DNA of 9,658 nt from Acetobacteraceae bacterium (GTDB lineage Bacteria > Pseudomonadota > Alphaproteobacteria > Acetobacterales > Acetobacteraceae): positions 1 through 9,658 of the forward strand of contig JAIYAI010000348.1 of NCBI GenBank assembly GCA_027489135.1, in the 5' to 3' direction. Below the pieces are notes generated by a model. The model was not told where the DNA came from. It searched no databases and worked only from the letters and a program-made list of their open reading frames with translations. The translations under genes were made by a program, and so were the position numbers. Below are positions 1-6,883 of this stretch, piece after piece. How positions within the stretch are numbered: position 1 is the first letter of the stretch; each line of letters opens with the position of its first letter.

Positions 1-86
1 CTGAAGACATGGTAGAGCCAGACCGCGTGGTGAATGATCTCGGCGGGAAAGCGGTAGCCGGGATAGGTCGTGCGCTCAGGCGTCAT
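1..86 (-). CDS. IS6-family transposase, N-terminal fragment (runs off window)
   Basis: The minus strand from the ATG at 86-84 encodes MTPERTTYPGYRFPAEIIHH followed by AVWLYHVF, and stays open to the window edge. The pattern YRFPAEIIxHAVWLYxxF is the characteristic start of IS6-family DDE transposases, which move by replicative transposition and form cointegrates. Only 28 codons are visible, so the catalytic DDE residues and the far end cannot be judged. The ATG overlaps the TGA that closes the interrupted IS5 reading frame (ATGA). About 60 bases separate this ATG from the point where IS5 similarity ends (146-148), which fits the short leader of an IS6 element. Family assignment is by recognition of this N-terminal motif and is fairly secure. 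Confidence 0.72.
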   Translation of the reverse strand, partial: MTPERTTYPGYRFPAEIIHHAVWLYHVF

Positions 87-565
87 GTCGCCAGCTTCGC
101 CCGGCTATCTCGTTCAGGCGATAGGCCGCCAATGTGAAAATGCCAGCCCATGGCGAGATAGCTGCGCGCGGCGAGGCTGGCGTCGAAGCGCGCGAACAGC
201 CGCGCCAGCGCCCCGGCCCTCGTCAGCTGCTCGCGGAACAGCCAGATCGTCTTGGCGTCGGGCACGGGCTCGTGGAGCGCCACACCGACGAAGCGCATGA
301 AGCTCAGCCGATCGCGCAGTTGGTACTCGGCCTGGTCGTCGGACAGCGTGTAGAGCGCCTGCAGCACCAGGATGCGGAACATCAGCACCGCGTCGTAGGG
401 CGGGCGGCCACCGCGGCTGCGGTCGGCGCGCGGCACCGCCGCCTCCAACTCGGCGCGGAACGCCTCGAAATCCACCACCGCGCGCAGCCGCTCCAGCGGA
501 TCGCCCGCCGCCGACAGCCAGCGCAGCCGATCATCTGCGTCGAAGAAGCCCGCCTGACCCGACAT
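83..565 (-). pseudogene. IS5-family transposase, 5' part only
   Basis: The frame from ATG 565 encodes an IS5-type N-terminus: SGQAGFFDADDRLRWLSAAG near the start, then RGGRPPYDAVLMFRILVLQA, LSDDQAEYQLRDRLSFMRFV and PDAKTIWLFREQLTRAGALA. The start is supported by GGAGG five bases upstream of the ATG; a GTG one codon earlier sits too close to it. Similarity holds to about residue 140 (ending RSYLAMG, near base 148). An IS5 protein would then continue into the segment with the first catalytic Asp. Here it runs into about 20 foreign residues and a stop at 83-85. All catalytic DDE residues are therefore missing and the protein must be inactive. The break coincides with the presumed end of the IS6-family element, so the likely cause is IS6 insertion into IS5. 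Confidence 0.85.
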
Positions 566-602
566 CACCGCCTCCGACCCTACGACCGCATAGGGAAGCG
601 AA

Positions 603-818
603 TCAGATCATGCCGTGTCGAGGGAGGGGTTTTTCGAGGTGTCCAGGCGGCCGCGTCCGCACATACCCAGGCGGCGCAGAGTACCGGCACATCTTGGCAA
701 TCGTGTCCCGGCTCAATCCAAAGACCCGAGCCGCCTCCCGACGACTATGACCCTCCATGTACACAAACCGACGGACCGCCGCATAGGTCTCCACCACAAA
801 CATCTCCCGGCGCCCCAC
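603..818 (-). pseudogene. istA: IS21-family transposase IstA, N-terminal fragment
   Basis: The 71-residue frame starts at GTG 818 (an internal ATG lies at 803). It contains MFVVETYAAVRRFVYMEGHS and RREAARVFGLSRDTIAKMCR, then YSAPPGYVRTRPP, which is the helix-turn-helix N-terminus of IstA. IstA of IS21 elements is normally about 400-500 aa, with an integrase core and an IstB partner; neither is present. IstA similarity stops near residue 57 (about base 648). The remaining codons (GHLEKPLPRHGMI) look like the terminal region of the adjacent IS5 element, so the IS21 copy appears to be disrupted by IS5. The symbol refers to the family gene; this copy cannot be functional. Confidence 0.82.
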
Positions 819-872
819 CCTGATCCATCAAGGTAGGACGCCCACCACTGGCCGGGCTTTACACCGCCCGCA

Positions 873-887
873 GCAGCATCATGCTGC
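873..887. repeat. Perfect 15-base palindrome upstream of the IS21 remnant
   Basis: GCAGCAT-C-ATGCTGC is a 7-base inverted repeat around a single central base. Flanking it, CCACTGG at 845-851 is the inverted complement of CCAGTGG at 892-898. The position, 55-70 bases upstream of the istA start, fits subterminal repeats of an IS21 end or a binding site for its transposase. There is no T-tract, so a terminator is unlikely. Confidence 0.45.
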
Positions 888-948
888 CTCTCCAGTGGCC
901 GACTTTCTCTCCGCCGCGTACATGTTCACGCGACACAGTCGTCGTGGC

Positions 949-978
949 CCGGCGGCCGCCGGAGGTCATGACATGACC
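949..978. repeat. Two adjacent perfect palindromes just after the kinase stop codon
   Basis: CCGGCGGCCGCCGG (949-962) is a perfect 14-base palindrome. One base further, GGTCATG-A-CATGACC (964-978) is a 7-base inverted repeat around a single base. The second ends two bases before the TAG stop (982-980) of the 667-aa kinase. The position suggests transcription termination or mRNA 3'-end protection for the kinase transcript. Neither hairpin has the run of U that a classical intrinsic terminator needs, so the function is inferred only. Confidence 0.4.
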
Positions 979-979
979 C

Positions 980-2983
980 CTAGGCAAGAAGGGGTAGCCG
1001 CACGCACACGACGGCGCCGTGCTCTCCATTCGATAGCCGGATGCTCCCGCCCGTGGCCTGTACGCTCGAGTAGGCGATGGAAAGCCCGATGCCGGTGCCC
1101 TTATCGGGCGGCTTGGTGGTGAAGAACGGCTCAAAGGCACGTTGCAGCCCGGCCTCGGTGAAGCCGCCGCCATTATCGGCGACCGTCAGCTGCGCCTCGT
1201 CGTCGCGCTGCTCGAGTTGGAGTTTGATGGCACCGCCCTCGCCACCGTTCGCTGCTACGGCGTCGCGGGCGTTCGTCAGCAGGTTTAGGATCACCTGCTG
1301 CAGTGCGATCAGGTGACCCATCACCCGGATCGGCGCTGCGGGCAGGAGTGTCTCGAGGTCGATACCGGCGGAGCGGATCGCGGCCTGGGTCAGCGTCAGT
1401 GCGCCACGCACCGCATCACGCATGTCGACTGGCTCCGGTGCCGGCGCGACCGCGTCGACGCGTGCGAAGCGGCGGACTTGGTCCACGATACCGCGCGCAC
1501 GCACCGCAGTTTCCGCGACGTCGTCCAGGCGCTCTAGCGCTTCGGGAATCGCTGCCGCACCGAGCGACGCAAGCTTGGTCCTGGCAATGTCGGCGGCGAG
1601 GGTAAGGGCGGCGAGCGGCTGGTTCAGCTCGTGCGCGAGGCCGGTCGCCATCTCGCCTAGCGAAGCCAGGCGCGCTATCTGAACTGTCAGCGCCTCTGCC
1701 CGCTTGCGCTCTTCCATCTCGATACACAGCTCGGCGGCAAGTTCCTCCGCACGCCTCTGCGCCTCGCTCGCGCTCCGCTGCAATCGCACAAGGTCGGTCA
1801 CGTCCACATGCGTGCTGATCAGAGAGCCCTCGTGAGAGCGGTAGTCCCGCACCCGCACCCAGCGGTCGCCCGGCAAACGCAGTTCAAATGGCGCGCCGGG
1901 GAAGCGTGAGTTGTCAGCCCAGCTCTCGCGCGCGACCTTCCCGTCGAGCGCATCGCCCCAGGCACTGTCGAGCAGTTCCGAGAACGTCCTGCCGATGGCA
2001 TGTTCCGGCGCCTCAAAGCCATAAAGTTCGGCGAAGCGTCGGTTGGAAAGAACGACACGATCAGCCGCATCACGCACCATCAGCCCGTCCGCGATTTGTT
2101 CGATGACATCGACAGCGGGACGCGTACCGGCGTGGGCCATCTGCTGGGCAATGCGCTCGCCGTCATGCGAGGACCGGGAGACCGTCCAGGCACGCAGGCG
2201 TCCGAGGCGCGGCACCGGGAGCACCGCGACGCGGATCCAACGGTTCCGGTGCAGAAACTCGAACGGCTCGACCTGCCTCCTATGCCGCCCTACGCCGTCC
2301 GCCACGTAGGCCTCGATGTTCGGCAGTTCCACAGGATCCAGCCTCGCGCGGTAGAAGCGGCGTAGGTTCTCAGCGTAGGGCTCGCCAGAGCGCAGATAGC
2401 CTTCATGCTCCGGAAAGAGGCGCAGGAATTCTCTGTTCCAACTCACTGTGCAGACATCGTCATCGAGTGCGAGGCTCGCGATGCCGAGGCTGTCAAAAAG
2501 CCCTTCGAGGGATGCAAGAAACGCTGTTCGTTTCTCGGCCTGTCGCTTGGTGCCAACAGCCGGATTGGCGCTTGCATGGGCCGTCGGTATGGCGACGGGC
2601 TCGCCGTCATGCGAGGACCGGGAGACCGTCCAGGCACGCAGGCGTCCGAGGCGCGGCACCGGGAGCACCGCGACGCGGATCCAACGGTTCCGGTGGAGAA
2701 ACTCGAATGGCTCGACCTGCCTCCTATGCCGCCCTACGCTGTCTGCCACGTAGGCCTCGATGTTCGGCATCTCCACAGGATCCAGCCTCGCGCGGTACGA
2801 GCGGCGTAGATTCTCAGCGTAGCACTCGCCAGAGCGCATATAGCCTTCATGCTCGGGGAAGAGGCGCAGGAACTCTCTGTTCCAACTCACCGTGCGCACA
2901 TTGTCATCGAGTAAGAGGCTCGCAATGCCGAGGCTATCGAGCAACCGTTCGAGGGATGTCAGAAACTCTTTGGTCTCTGCCAT
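980..2983 (-). CDS. Soluble multi-PAS sensor histidine kinase (667 aa)
   Basis: Hybrid-free sensor kinase of the HisKA/HATPase_c type: it would autophosphorylate a histidine with ATP and pass the phosphate to a response regulator. Order: PAS-like A (about 7-128), PAS-like B (155-276, a near copy of A), a third PAS (about 290-400), a helical linker (RLQRSASEAQRRAEELAAEL), then the H-box LASLGEMATGLAHELNQPLA with the phospho-acceptor at His451. The ATP-binding domain shows N-box NLLTNARDAV (Asn571), DNGGGF, FEPFFTTK and GTGIGLSI. No membrane segment or signal peptide is visible, so it probably senses a cytosolic cue; the ligand is unknown. The ATG at 2983 is preferred, with a weak GGCAGG upstream; a TTG at 2998 would add five residues. 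It lies 84 bases downstream of the membrane kinase, probably in one operon. No response regulator is present. The core resembles the FixL/DctB-like group, but that does not define the signal. Confidence 0.9.
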   Translation of the reverse strand: MAETKEFLTSLERLLDSLGIASLLLDDNVRTVSWNREFLRLFPEHEGYMRSGECYAENLRRSYRARLDPVEMPNIEAYVADSVGRHRRQVEPFEFLHRNRWIRVAVLPVPRLGRLRAWTVSRSSHDGEPVAIPTAHASANPAVGTKRQAEKRTAFLASLEGLFDSLGIASLALDDDVCTVSWNREFLRLFPEHEGYLRSGEPYAENLRRFYRARLDPVELPNIEAYVADGVGRHRRQVEPFEFLHRNRWIRVAVLPVPRLGRLRAWTVSRSSHDGERIAQQMAHAGTRPAVDVIEQIADGLMVRDAADRVVLSNRRFAELYGFEAPEHAIGRTFSELLDSAWGDALDGKVARESWADNSRFPGAPFELRLPGDRWVRVRDYRSHEGSLISTHVDVTDLVRLQRSASEAQRRAEELAAELCIEMEERKRAEALTVQIARLASLGEMATGLAHELNQPLAALTLAADIARTKLASLGAAAIPEALERLDDVAETAVRARGIVDQVRRFARVDAVAPAPEPVDMRDAVRGALTLTQAAIRSAGIDLETLLPAAPIRVMGHLIALQQVILNLLTNARDAVAANGGEGGAIKLQLEQRDDEAQLTVADNGGGFTEAGLQRAFEPFFTTKPPDKGTGIGLSIAYSSVQATGGSIRLSNGEHGAVVCVRLPLLA
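2156..2965 (-). repeat. 444-base tandem duplication encoding twin PAS domains
   Basis: Two direct copies, 2600-2965 (first in the protein) and 2156-2521 (second), lie exactly 444 bases (148 codons) apart and keep the frame. The encoded 122-residue units differ at 11 positions by my count (about 91% identity). All differences fall in the first 78 residues; the last 44 are identical. Over the first 130 or so plus-strand bases of each copy I see only two substitutions, both synonymous. The linker between the copies is not duplicated recognisably. This is a recent in-frame internal duplication. Confidence 0.9.
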
Positions 2984-3067
2984 AGATGCCTGCCGCAAGG
3001 TTCGAGTTGGACTGTTAGAGACTTTAAGACGGCGGGAACCGCAGGCTATTCGATAACGTTTCTGGCA

Positions 3068-5596
3068 TCACTGTCGAGCTTCCCGCGCACCGTTCGCCGC
3101 TACCGTGTCTGGCTCCTGATCTGGCGCCGTAGCGGCACGTTTGAGCGTAATGGTGAACACGGCGCCGTCTGCCCCGTTCGCGGCCTCGATGGTGCCGCCC
3201 ATGCGTTTCACCAAACCGTGGCAGAGGGATAGCCCCAGGCCGCTCCCCCTGTCGGGTCCCTTTGTCGTTACGAACGGTTCGAACAGCCGGCCAAGGACAT
3301 GCGGCGCAATTCCTCCACCGTTGTCTGAGACGGTGAATGTGATTCTGCTGTCCGACCGCGCCACGACCGAAACGCGCACCCGACGCGGGGCTCCGGGCGG
3401 GCGTTCGGCAAGTGCGTCGCGGGCGTTGGAGAGCAGGTTCACCAGCACCTGCTCCAGGGCCACGACGTCGCCCATCACGCGGGGCGGAGGCTCGCCGAGG
3501 TCGACGTCCAGTACGACGTTGCTATCGCGCAGCGCGCCGTCGATCAGCGAGCGCACACCATCGATAACCTGATCGAGTTCCACCGGTTCTGGTGGAGCCT
3601 GCATCTCCGGCCCGCTTGAGTAGCGGCGAAGGTGGTCGATCACCTTGCCGGCCCGCAGCATCTGCTGAGCGATGTGACTGAGTCGTAGCTTCGCGCCCTC
3701 GAGATCTCCTGCTTCTAACAGAAGCTCTGCATTTTCAGTTGCGAACACGGTCGCCGCTAGCGGTTGCTTCAGTTCATGCGCCAGCCCGGCGGCCATTTCG
3801 CCCAGCGATGCGAGGCGCGCGGAGGTTAACGCTCGAGCCTGTGCCTCTCGCTCGGCCGTGACGTCCAGGAGGTATCCGATGACATCCATCGTGCCATCGT
3901 CAAACCGCTCATGGACCACCATCCGGATGCGGACCCACATCATGCTGCCATCCGGACGGCGAAGCTGGGCATCGGACTGCCAACTCTCCTGCTGTTTCAG
4001 GGCTGAGCGCCGATCCAGGTACTGTTGCGCCCAACCATTGGGCAGGATGGCGCGAAGAGCGCCCTTGGGTTCCAGCGCCGCGTAAGACCAGCCCGTGATG
4101 GTTTCGACTGCGCGGGTCAGGAATTTCCGTTCGAGGGTACCGTCCGGCTGCGTGCGCCCCCGGAAGACCGCGACCGGCGCGGCTGCGAGGGTCGCTTCGA
4201 GTTCTCGCCGGGCGCTCGTGGCTTCTGCCCGTGCTTCGACGACTTGGGATATGTTGATTGCGTAGCCGACGATGAGCCCCCCGCCTTCCGGGTATCGCTC
4301 GATTACCCGCAAGCTGGTGTGGAGCCAGCCCCAGCTTCCATCGGCGCGCCTTGCCCTCCACGCGACTGATGCGGAGCCTCCCTGAAGCGCTTGCCGGTTT
4401 ACTTCTGCGTGCAGCCGCTGCCCGTCCGGGCCGGCAAGCTCGGCGAAGCCTGTCGAGTGGGCAATCTCCCCCTCAGGCCAGCCGAGGACGGCCTGCATAT
4501 CGCCACCACGATAGAGAATGCGGAACGAGCCATCCGGCCTGACTTGGTGGAGAAAGATGACCGCGGGCAGCCCGGCGTGCAGGCGCTCGACCTCGGCCTT
4601 GCCCTGCCGCAGTGCATTTGCCTCGCGTCGCGCGTCGCGCAGGGCTTCGTGGCGGCTGACCCAGACGGCGGCAGCCAGTCCTAGTGCCAAGGCAATCGCG
4701 CCTGCGATTAGCCATTTGACAGCGCGCAACGCTGATTGCTGTTGCGCATGAACGGGCTGTGCGACCGTCACCGTCCAGTCGGGTGCTTGGGTCAGCCGCT
4801 CGACCGCATAGACATTTTGGCGTCCACCCCAGCCAGGTCCCGTGACGAGCAGGCTCTGCTTACCCTCGATGGCGCCGGTGACCCAGCTAGGCGCGGGTCT
4901 TCCGACTTCTGTTCCTTCTGGGTCGAGGCTATGCGCAAGGATACGCTGTCGCCCATCCGCGATGGCGGCAAAGGTGCCGTCGGGAAGGCGTTGGTCCGCC
5001 AGCAACTCGCGTAACGCGGCCGGCTCGAAGGTGAGGGCGAGCGCTCGGGGAGAATAGCCATCGCGTATAAGCGGCACAACAACGGCAATAACAAGACGCT
5101 TCACGAGCGGGCCGAAGACGAGGTTAGACACGAAGGGTCGTTTCTGCACAAAAATCGTGTCGATGAACCGCGAAATATCAGGGCTGATCCCCTCTGGTAT
5201 TTGCGTTGGTACTGCACTCCCGTCAGCCGAGGGGCTCACGGCGAGCACAGTGAGACTAGGTAGTGGTCCGAACAGGACGATGCGTCCTCGCAACTGCTCG
5301 GCAACCGGGTTCATGCGCTGTTCGAAAGCATCTGGGGATACTTCGGCGTCCAGCCGCCGCGCCCCGGCGAGCACTCGGAGCGCGGTGATCTGTTCGGACA
5401 GCCGTGCATCGACCGCCGCAGCCAACGCGCGCGCGGTTGCAACCAAGCGCTCTTCGTCAGCCGTACGATAGGCGTTAATGGCGGCAACGGTGACCGAACC
5501 GGCAAACACGGCGACGGGAAGAAGAATCAGCAGCGCTGCCATCATCGCTCGTCGCAGGAGGAAAAAGCTCGCTGCATTAGCGAAAAGCTTAGCCAT
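3068..5596 (-). CDS. Membrane sensor histidine kinase with periplasmic sensor and two PAS domains (842 aa)
   Basis: Inner-membrane sensor kinase. A first membrane segment (about 17-40, around AALLILLPVAVFAGSVTVAA) and a second (about 294-316, WLIAGAIALALGLAAAVWV) enclose about 250 residues that should be periplasmic. Their size and pattern (DERLVATARALAAAVDARLS near the start) resemble dCACHE-type small-ligand sensors. A charged helical linker follows, then two PAS domains (about 345-455 and 470-585), each ending with the usual GYxxxI/LDVT-type segment. The kinase core has LASLGEMAAGLAHELKQPLA (His607), NLLSNARDAL (Asn724), DNGGGI, FEPFVTTK and GSGLGLSL. All catalytic boxes look intact. The ATG at 5596 is chosen; a TTG at 5611 would add five residues, and neither has a good Shine-Dalgarno. 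The upstream flank is occupied by an IS110 remnant about 170-240 bases away, which may have altered its promoter. The ligand and partner regulator cannot be read from the sequence. Confidence 0.9.
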   Translation of the reverse strand: MAKLFANAASFFLLRRAMMAALLILLPVAVFAGSVTVAAINAYRTADEERLVATARALAAAVDARLSEQITALRVLAGARRLDAEVSPDAFEQRMNPVAEQLRGRIVLFGPLPSLTVLAVSPSADGSAVPTQIPEGISPDISRFIDTIFVQKRPFVSNLVFGPLVKRLVIAVVVPLIRDGYSPRALALTFEPAALRELLADQRLPDGTFAAIADGRQRILAHSLDPEGTEVGRPAPSWVTGAIEGKQSLLVTGPGWGGRQNVYAVERLTQAPDWTVTVAQPVHAQQQSALRAVKWLIAGAIALALGLAAAVWVSRHEALRDARREANALRQGKAEVERLHAGLPAVIFLHQVRPDGSFRILYRGGDMQAVLGWPEGEIAHSTGFAELAGPDGQRLHAEVNRQALQGGSASVAWRARRADGSWGWLHTSLRVIERYPEGGGLIVGYAINISQVVEARAEATSARRELEATLAAAPVAVFRGRTQPDGTLERKFLTRAVETITGWSYAALEPKGALRAILPNGWAQQYLDRRSALKQQESWQSDAQLRRPDGSMMWVRIRMVVHERFDDGTMDVIGYLLDVTAEREAQARALTSARLASLGEMAAGLAHELKQPLAATVFATENAELLLEAGDLEGAKLRLSHIAQQMLRAGKVIDHLRRYSSGPEMQAPPEPVELDQVIDGVRSLIDGALRDSNVVLDVDLGEPPPRVMGDVVALEQVLVNLLSNARDALAERPPGAPRRVRVSVVARSDSRITFTVSDNGGGIAPHVLGRLFEPFVTTKGPDRGSGLGLSLCHGLVKRMGGTIEAANGADGAVFTITLKRAATAPDQEPDTVAANGAREARQ

Positions 5597-5768
5597 GGTG
5601 ATCGTGCTCAATGACGCCAGTAGCCGAGCTGCAGCGGCGTTGCCTCTATGCCCATCATGCCCCCCATATGCCTGATGCTGGCTCCCGTCGAGGTGCTGCT
5701 GCTACCGGCCTCCGCTGGTGTCGTCGAAGCGCGTGAGATCATTCAGATCCGAGCCTGAGAGGTGATGG

Positions 5769-5843
5769 GGTGGACGGCCCCTACGCGGCATCGTGTGCCA
5801 GGCTCGGAGCTGTTGAAGGCATCGAACGGAAGAGCCGTCCACC
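5769..5843 (+). ncRNA. Possible IS110 left-end / guide (bridge) RNA region with 10-base inverted repeat
   Basis: GGTGGACGGC at 5769-5778 and GCCGTCCACC at 5834-5843 are perfect 10-base inverted complements with 55 bases between them, and the second arm abuts the ATG of the IS110-type recombinase. IS110-group elements are known to carry a structured non-coding guide (bridge) RNA in the leader upstream of the recombinase. The location and the strong closing stem fit that, but I cannot identify target- or donor-binding loops. The stem could instead be a subterminal inverted repeat or a translation-control hairpin. The true element end may lie further left, between 5612 and 5769. Confidence 0.35.
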
Positions 5844-6076
5844 ATGAAGACTACCGCTGAGGGCGTCCCGGTGACCATCGGCCTCGACATCGCCAAGAAC
5901 TTCTTCCAGGTGCACGGGGTCGATGGTTCTGGCCGGGTCGTGCTGCGTCGCAAGCTCAGCCGCGTTGAGGTGCTGAACTTCTTCGAGGCGCAGCCGAGGG
6001 TGCTGGTCGGCATCGTGGCATGCAGCACCGGGCATTACTGGGTACGCGAGATCGCCGCGCTCGGGCATGAGGTGAA
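5844..6076 (+). pseudogene. IS110-family recombinase, truncated N-terminal part
   Basis: From the ATG at 5844 the frame encodes VTIGLDIAKNFFQVHGVDGS, then GRVVLRRKLSRVEVLNFFEA, then HYWVREIAALGHEV, the DEDD (RuvC-like) N-terminus of IS110-family site-specific recombinases. The first catalytic Asp (IGLDIAK) is present. At the position where the family normally has VG-x-EAC, this copy reads VGIVAC, so the catalytic Glu is replaced by Val. Similarity ends at GHEV (about base 6074), after about 77 residues. The frame then stays open to 6302 but shows nothing IS110-like and overlaps the minus-strand gene at 6095-6502. Full-length family members are about 300-400 aa with a C-terminal catalytic Ser domain, which is missing. 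The copy is inactive twice over. Confidence 0.82.
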
Positions 6077-6094
6077 CGGGCGACGATTCCCCCC

Positions 6095-6502
6095 TCAGCC
6101 CGACGCACCACGCCATGCTTCTCGGCGCCTGCCGTTCCCGCAACGTGGCGACCGCGGGGAGCCCCCGATCAGGCCTGAGCGGCACGTCACCAACTCCATC
6201 GCCACCATGCGAGCCATCATCGAGACCGCATTGGCACGCCGATTACCGCGATGCCCCTGCTGTAAACGATTCACGCAGCCCTGCAATCTTATGACACAGT
6301 AGTAATAGGCAGCCCGGCCGATACGATTGCCTCTCGCCGATGACAGCGCGCCGGCCATAAGGCAGACGTCTTCCTGCAGCGCCTTCAGGAGGTCGCGCCC
6401 AGTGATGCCAATCACCTCGGCATAGAGCGCTTCAAGCCTGTCGATGCGCGCGACGCGCGCGGCGATGGACGTGGTCTGCTTGTCCTGGCGTGCGATTCGC
6501 AT
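6095..6502 (-). CDS. Small hypothetical protein with a strong ribosome binding site
   Basis: The 135-aa frame starts at ATG 6502 (MRIARQDKQTTSIAARVARI). I do not recognise the family. GGGAGG on the minus strand (6515-6510) lies seven bases before this ATG, the best Shine-Dalgarno in the window, and favours it over the longer in-frame start at 6532. Residues 1-82 look like a genuine helical, basic protein (RLEALYAEVIGITGRDLLKA, then YYYCVIRLQGCVNRLQQ). The C-terminal 50 residues are Arg/Gly/Ser-rich and poor in structure. They overlap, in antisense, the open frame that continues from the broken IS110 gene, so the original C-terminus may have been replaced at that junction. No neighbour suggests a role. 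It could be a truncated relic kept open by chance, but the ribosome binding site argues for expression. Confidence 0.45.
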   Translation of the reverse strand: MRIARQDKQTTSIAARVARIDRLEALYAEVIGITGRDLLKALQEDVCLMAGALSSARGNRIGRAAYYYCVIRLQGCVNRLQQGHRGNRRANAVSMMARMVAMELVTCRSGLIGGSPRSPRCGNGRRREAWRGASG

Positions 6503-6509
6503 GGTTGTT

Positions 6510-6515
6510 CCTCCC
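6510..6515 (-). promoter_or_regulatory. Shine-Dalgarno for the small hypothetical gene
   Basis: GGGAGG on the minus strand, seven bases upstream of the ATG at 6502-6500. It decides the start in favour of a 135-aa product rather than the 145-aa version beginning at 6532. Confidence 0.6.
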
Positions 6516-6847
6516 TTCCGGCCTCTGAACACGGGCCGTTCTGACGGAACTGGCCGGCGGCAATGCCTGGATCAAGGTCCCCGGGGCGACGCGATGCGAC
6601 CTGCGCAATTCCGCGACGCGGCGACGCCTTCGCGGCGCGACAGCGCTTTTGCAGACGGCGTTTCCGAGGCGCTGGCAGCCGTTTCCGAACTTACGATTTC
6701 CGTTTCACGGCGCGTGCCTAGCGTTACACGGCACCCGAAATCCGATCCACGGAAATAGTTAACGAGGTCGTCCCGCACGTGCCCGCATGTCGCCGGCAAT
6801 TCGGGGGCATGATCGGTGTGTTTCACCGGCACTTCGCCGGCAAGACA

Positions 6848-6883
6848 CCCCCAAATCACCCCCGATTCACCCCCAGAATACCC
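6848..6883 (-). repeat. Four G-runs at 11-base spacing (G-quadruplex motif)
   Basis: The plus strand has C-runs starting at 6848, 6859, 6870 and 6881, three of five bases and the last of three, each separated by six bases (aaatca, gattca, agaata). On the minus strand this is GGG-N6-GGGGG-N6-GGGGG-N6-GGGGG, which satisfies the standard intramolecular G-quadruplex pattern. The exact 11-base period also puts each run on the same helix face, as in an array of protein-binding half-sites or iterons. Confidence 0.6.

Larger units (their letters stand above)
1..900 (-). mobile_element. Nested IS remnants: IS21 cut by IS5 cut by IS6
   Basis: Reading leftward from about 900, an IS21 istA start is lost near 640-648, an IS5 transposase starts at 565 and is lost near 146-148, and an IS6-type transposase starts at 86. 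All three share the minus orientation. The order implies at least two successive insertions, with IS21 the oldest and IS6 the youngest. The outer IS21 end should lie within about 80 bases upstream of the istA start, but I could not fix its terminal inverted repeat, so the right boundary at 900 is approximate. The distal parts of all three elements would lie to the left of this window. Confidence 0.7.

Noticed and set aside
134..823. Long plus-strand open frames (up to 229 codons) across the IS5/IS21 remnants
   Set aside because: They are antisense to well-recognised transposase frames and show only Arg/Pro/Ala-rich composition typical of GC-rich shadows.
2156..2965. Repeat considered as an assembly artefact
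   Set aside because: The copies differ at many positions and keep the frame with distinct flanks, so a collapsed or duplicated assembly is unlikely.
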